From Chloroflexota bacterium (GTDB lineage Bacteria; Chloroflexota; Anaerolineae; J102): a DNA stretch of 7,782 nucleotides. Position 1 is the stretch's first letter, and the number at the start of each line of letters is the position of its first letter. The translations under genes and the position numbers were made by a program. Location: the NCBI GenBank assembly GCA_013152695.1, contig JAADFV010000089.1, forward strand, positions 1 to 7,782, read 5' to 3'. This document shows, one piece after another, positions 6,608 through 7,782 of the stretch. Under the pieces are notes generated by a model. That model had not been told where the DNA came from. It was given only the letters and a program-made list of their open reading frames with translations, and did not search any database.

Positions 6608-7538
6608 ATCGCCGAGACCGGCGCAAACGAGGATCGAGGACATCGCGCAGCCAGTCACCGAGCAGGTTCATGCCCAACGAGGTGTACATGATTGCCAAGC
6701 CCGGGGCAGCGGCAATCCAGGAAGCGCTGGTCAAATACTTGCGACCGTTGGACAGCATGTTGCCCCAGCTTGGCACTGACGGCGGCACGCTTAGCCCCAA
6801 GAAACCAAGACCGGCTTCGTAAAAAATCATGGCCGACATTTCAAAGGTTGCGAGAGTGATGAGGGGACCGATCAGGTTGGGGAAAATGTGGTCGAAGATG
6901 ATGCGGGGCCAACGTGCGCCGGCACTAATCGCCGATTCGACATAGCCTGATTTACGGATGCGTAGCACCTCACCGCGTGTAACACGGGCAAAAATAGGCG
7001 AGTCTGTGATACCAAAGATCAGAATCACATTTATCAGGCTTCGGCCTAAAACAGCAGCAATAAAGACCACAAAAAGTAAGTAGGGCAATGACAAAATAAG
7101 ATTGATCAGGCTCATGATTGCCGAATCAACCCGCCCCCCCATGTAACCGGCAATAGCACCAATGATCATGCCGAGCGTGGCAGCAATGAGCACACCAAAA
7201 AAGCCCACGGTAAGCGATACCCGCGTACCATAAATAATGCGGCTAAAAATATCACGACCCAAATTATCGGTGCCCAGGGGATGCTCCCACGTGCCTTCGG
7301 CAAGCCAGGCGGGGGGAAGTTTGTTGTTACGCAAATCCTGGGCCAGGGGATCGTATGGGGCGATTTGTGGTGAAAATACGGCTGCAATCACCACAGAAAG
7401 AAAGATGAGGATACCGAGTACGCCGCTGCGATCACGCCATAGAAAACGCCCGGCATAGGCCGCACGCTCTAACCCTGTCTTTTCGATATCGAGCAGGCTG
7501 TCGGCATCGTGGGCATTAGGAGAGTTATTGAGCGCCAT
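6606..7538 (-). CDS. DppC/OppC-type ABC transporter permease
   Basis: This is an inner-membrane channel subunit of the PepT-family importer, 310 residues. A hydrophilic N-terminus leads to a first membrane segment (about 41-57), a periplasmic stretch with APYDP (60-64), and the family hallmark HPLGTDNLGRDIFSR (86-100). Further hydrophobic segments lie near 108-130, 140-165, 168-177, 223-248 and 273-296. The EAA-type loop that docks on the ATPases is recognisable at about 199-221 (YVESA, G207, ending IFPN). The C-terminus DWLRDVLDPRLRR is standard for DppC. ATG 7538 is chosen over TTG 7556 because GAGGA (7545-7549) lies 6 bases upstream. It overlaps the DppB-type gene by 14 bases. Length is normal and no frameshift is evident. 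Substrate specificity comes mainly from the binding protein, which is outside the window. Confidence 0.94.
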   Translation of the reverse strand: MALNNSPNAHDADSLLDIEKTGLERAAYAGRFLWRDRSGVLGILIFLSVVIAAVFSPQIAPYDPLAQDLRNNKLPPAWLAEGTWEHPLGTDNLGRDIFSRIIYGTRVSLTVGFFGVLIAATLGMIIGAIAGYMGGRVDSAIMSLINLILSLPYLLFVVFIAAVLGRSLINVILIFGITDSPIFARVTRGEVLRIRKSGYVESAISAGARWPRIIFDHIFPNLIGPLITLATFEMSAMIFYEAGLGFLGLSVPPSVPSWGNMLSNGRKYLTSASWIAAAPGLAIMYTSLGMNLLGDWLRDVLDPRLRRSRR

Positions 7539-7782
7539 AGCGTATCCTCGGATCAATGATCATGTAAGCTGCGTCGGTTAGCAGGTTTAGCACCAATACC
7601 GCCAGACTTGTGAAAATGGCGATAGCCTGCACCAGGGGAAAATCGCGCCAGCCAATGGATTGCTCCAGCAATTGTCCGATACCGGGCCAGGAAAAGATGA
7701 ATTCGATATAGATCGAACCACCCAGCATGTAGCCAAACTGGACGCCGATGATGCTAACAAGAGGAATAGCAACGTTGCGTAA
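7525..7782 (-). CDS. DppB/OppB-type ABC transporter permease, C-terminal 85 residues only
   Basis: The gene enters from the right edge of the window, so only its 3' end is visible. The open frame from the edge begins LRNVAIP, the tail of the EAA loop that contacts the ATPase. It continues with LGGSIYIEFIFSWPGIGQLL, which is near-diagnostic of the DppB/OppB family, then RDFPLVQA and a final membrane helix (about residues 52-68 of the visible part) ending NLLTDAAYMIIDPRIRY. This permease pairs with the DppC-type protein, whose start lies inside this gene's 3' end. The remaining two thirds and the gene start lie upstream of the window. A short ORF beginning at ATG 7728 is internal to this gene and not a separate start. 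Confidence 0.92.
   Translation of the reverse strand, partial: LRNVAIPLVSIIGVQFGYMLGGSIYIEFIFSWPGIGQLLEQSIGWRDFPLVQAIAIFTSLAVLVLNLLTDAAYMIIDPRIRYGAQ
7545..7549 (-). promoter_or_regulatory. Ribosome binding site deciding the DppC-type start
   Basis: GAGGA on the minus strand, 6 bases before ATG 7538 and inside the 3' end of the DppB-type gene. It supports ATG 7538 over the upstream TTG 7556. Confidence 0.65.

Noticed and set aside
7554..7556. TTG start for the DppC-type permease, adding six residues
   Set aside because: ATG 7538 has GAGGA at ideal spacing, whereas the TTG codon has no comparable site.
1..7782. CRISPR arrays, tRNA or rRNA genes, transposases, phage or defence genes
   Set aside because: No regularly spaced repeats, RNA-gene-like segments or matching protein motifs were seen on either strand; nearly all of the window is explained by transporter and hydrolase genes.

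Overview
The window is one unbroken run of minus-strand genes. It holds two ABC importer loci and, between them, two soluble hydrolase genes. All genes read from the high-coordinate end towards position 1. Both ends of the window cut through a gene, so each importer is incomplete here. No phylogenetic marker is present. The moderate GC content, the lipoprotein with a long Ala/Pro/Gly/Glu-rich linker after its lipid-anchor cysteine, and the gene styles would fit a Chloroflexota (Anaerolineae/Caldilineae-like) bacterium, but that is an inference and not a demonstrated assignment.

Region 1 (7782 to about 2746) is a tightly packed operon. It contains the C-terminal end of a DppB-type permease, a complete DppC-type permease, a DppD-type ATPase, a DppF-type ATPase, a PHP-superfamily (CehA/McbA-like) metallohydrolase and a HAD-superfamily phosphatase. 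Stops and starts overlap or lie within a few bases of each other, and most starts have a good Shine-Dalgarno sequence inside the preceding gene. The four transport genes make the membrane and energy parts of a dipeptide/oligopeptide/nickel-family (PepT-type) importer. The solute-binding gene is not in the window and probably lies upstream of position 7782. The two hydrolases lack signal peptides and should act on cytoplasmic substrates, plausibly on what the importer brings in.

Region 2 (2677 to 2733) separates the two transcription units. An imperfect inverted repeat ending in a T6 tract (minus strand) looks like a terminator for the upstream operon. A good sigma-70-type promoter (TTGTGA, 17-bp spacer, TAAAAT) lies within the same inverted repeat. 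A partial 22-bp dyad covers its -10 element and could be an operator.

Region 3 (2626 to 1) is a second importer of the FbpA/AfuA/PotD-like type. It has a lipoprotein solute-binding protein, a 138-bp gap holding a 92-bp element with perfect 13-bp inverted ends, and a fused two-domain permease truncated by the window edge. An ATPase gene is expected further downstream but is not seen.

The likely theme is uptake of organic, possibly phosphorylated, compounds followed by hydrolysis. PHP and HAD enzymes are commonly phosphoester hydrolases, and one characterised AfuA protein binds sugar phosphates, but the true substrates cannot be read from sequence. I see no CRISPR array, transposase, RNA gene or clearly novel defence-type system. 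The least explained pieces are the 92-bp structured element and the nested terminator/promoter/dyad.
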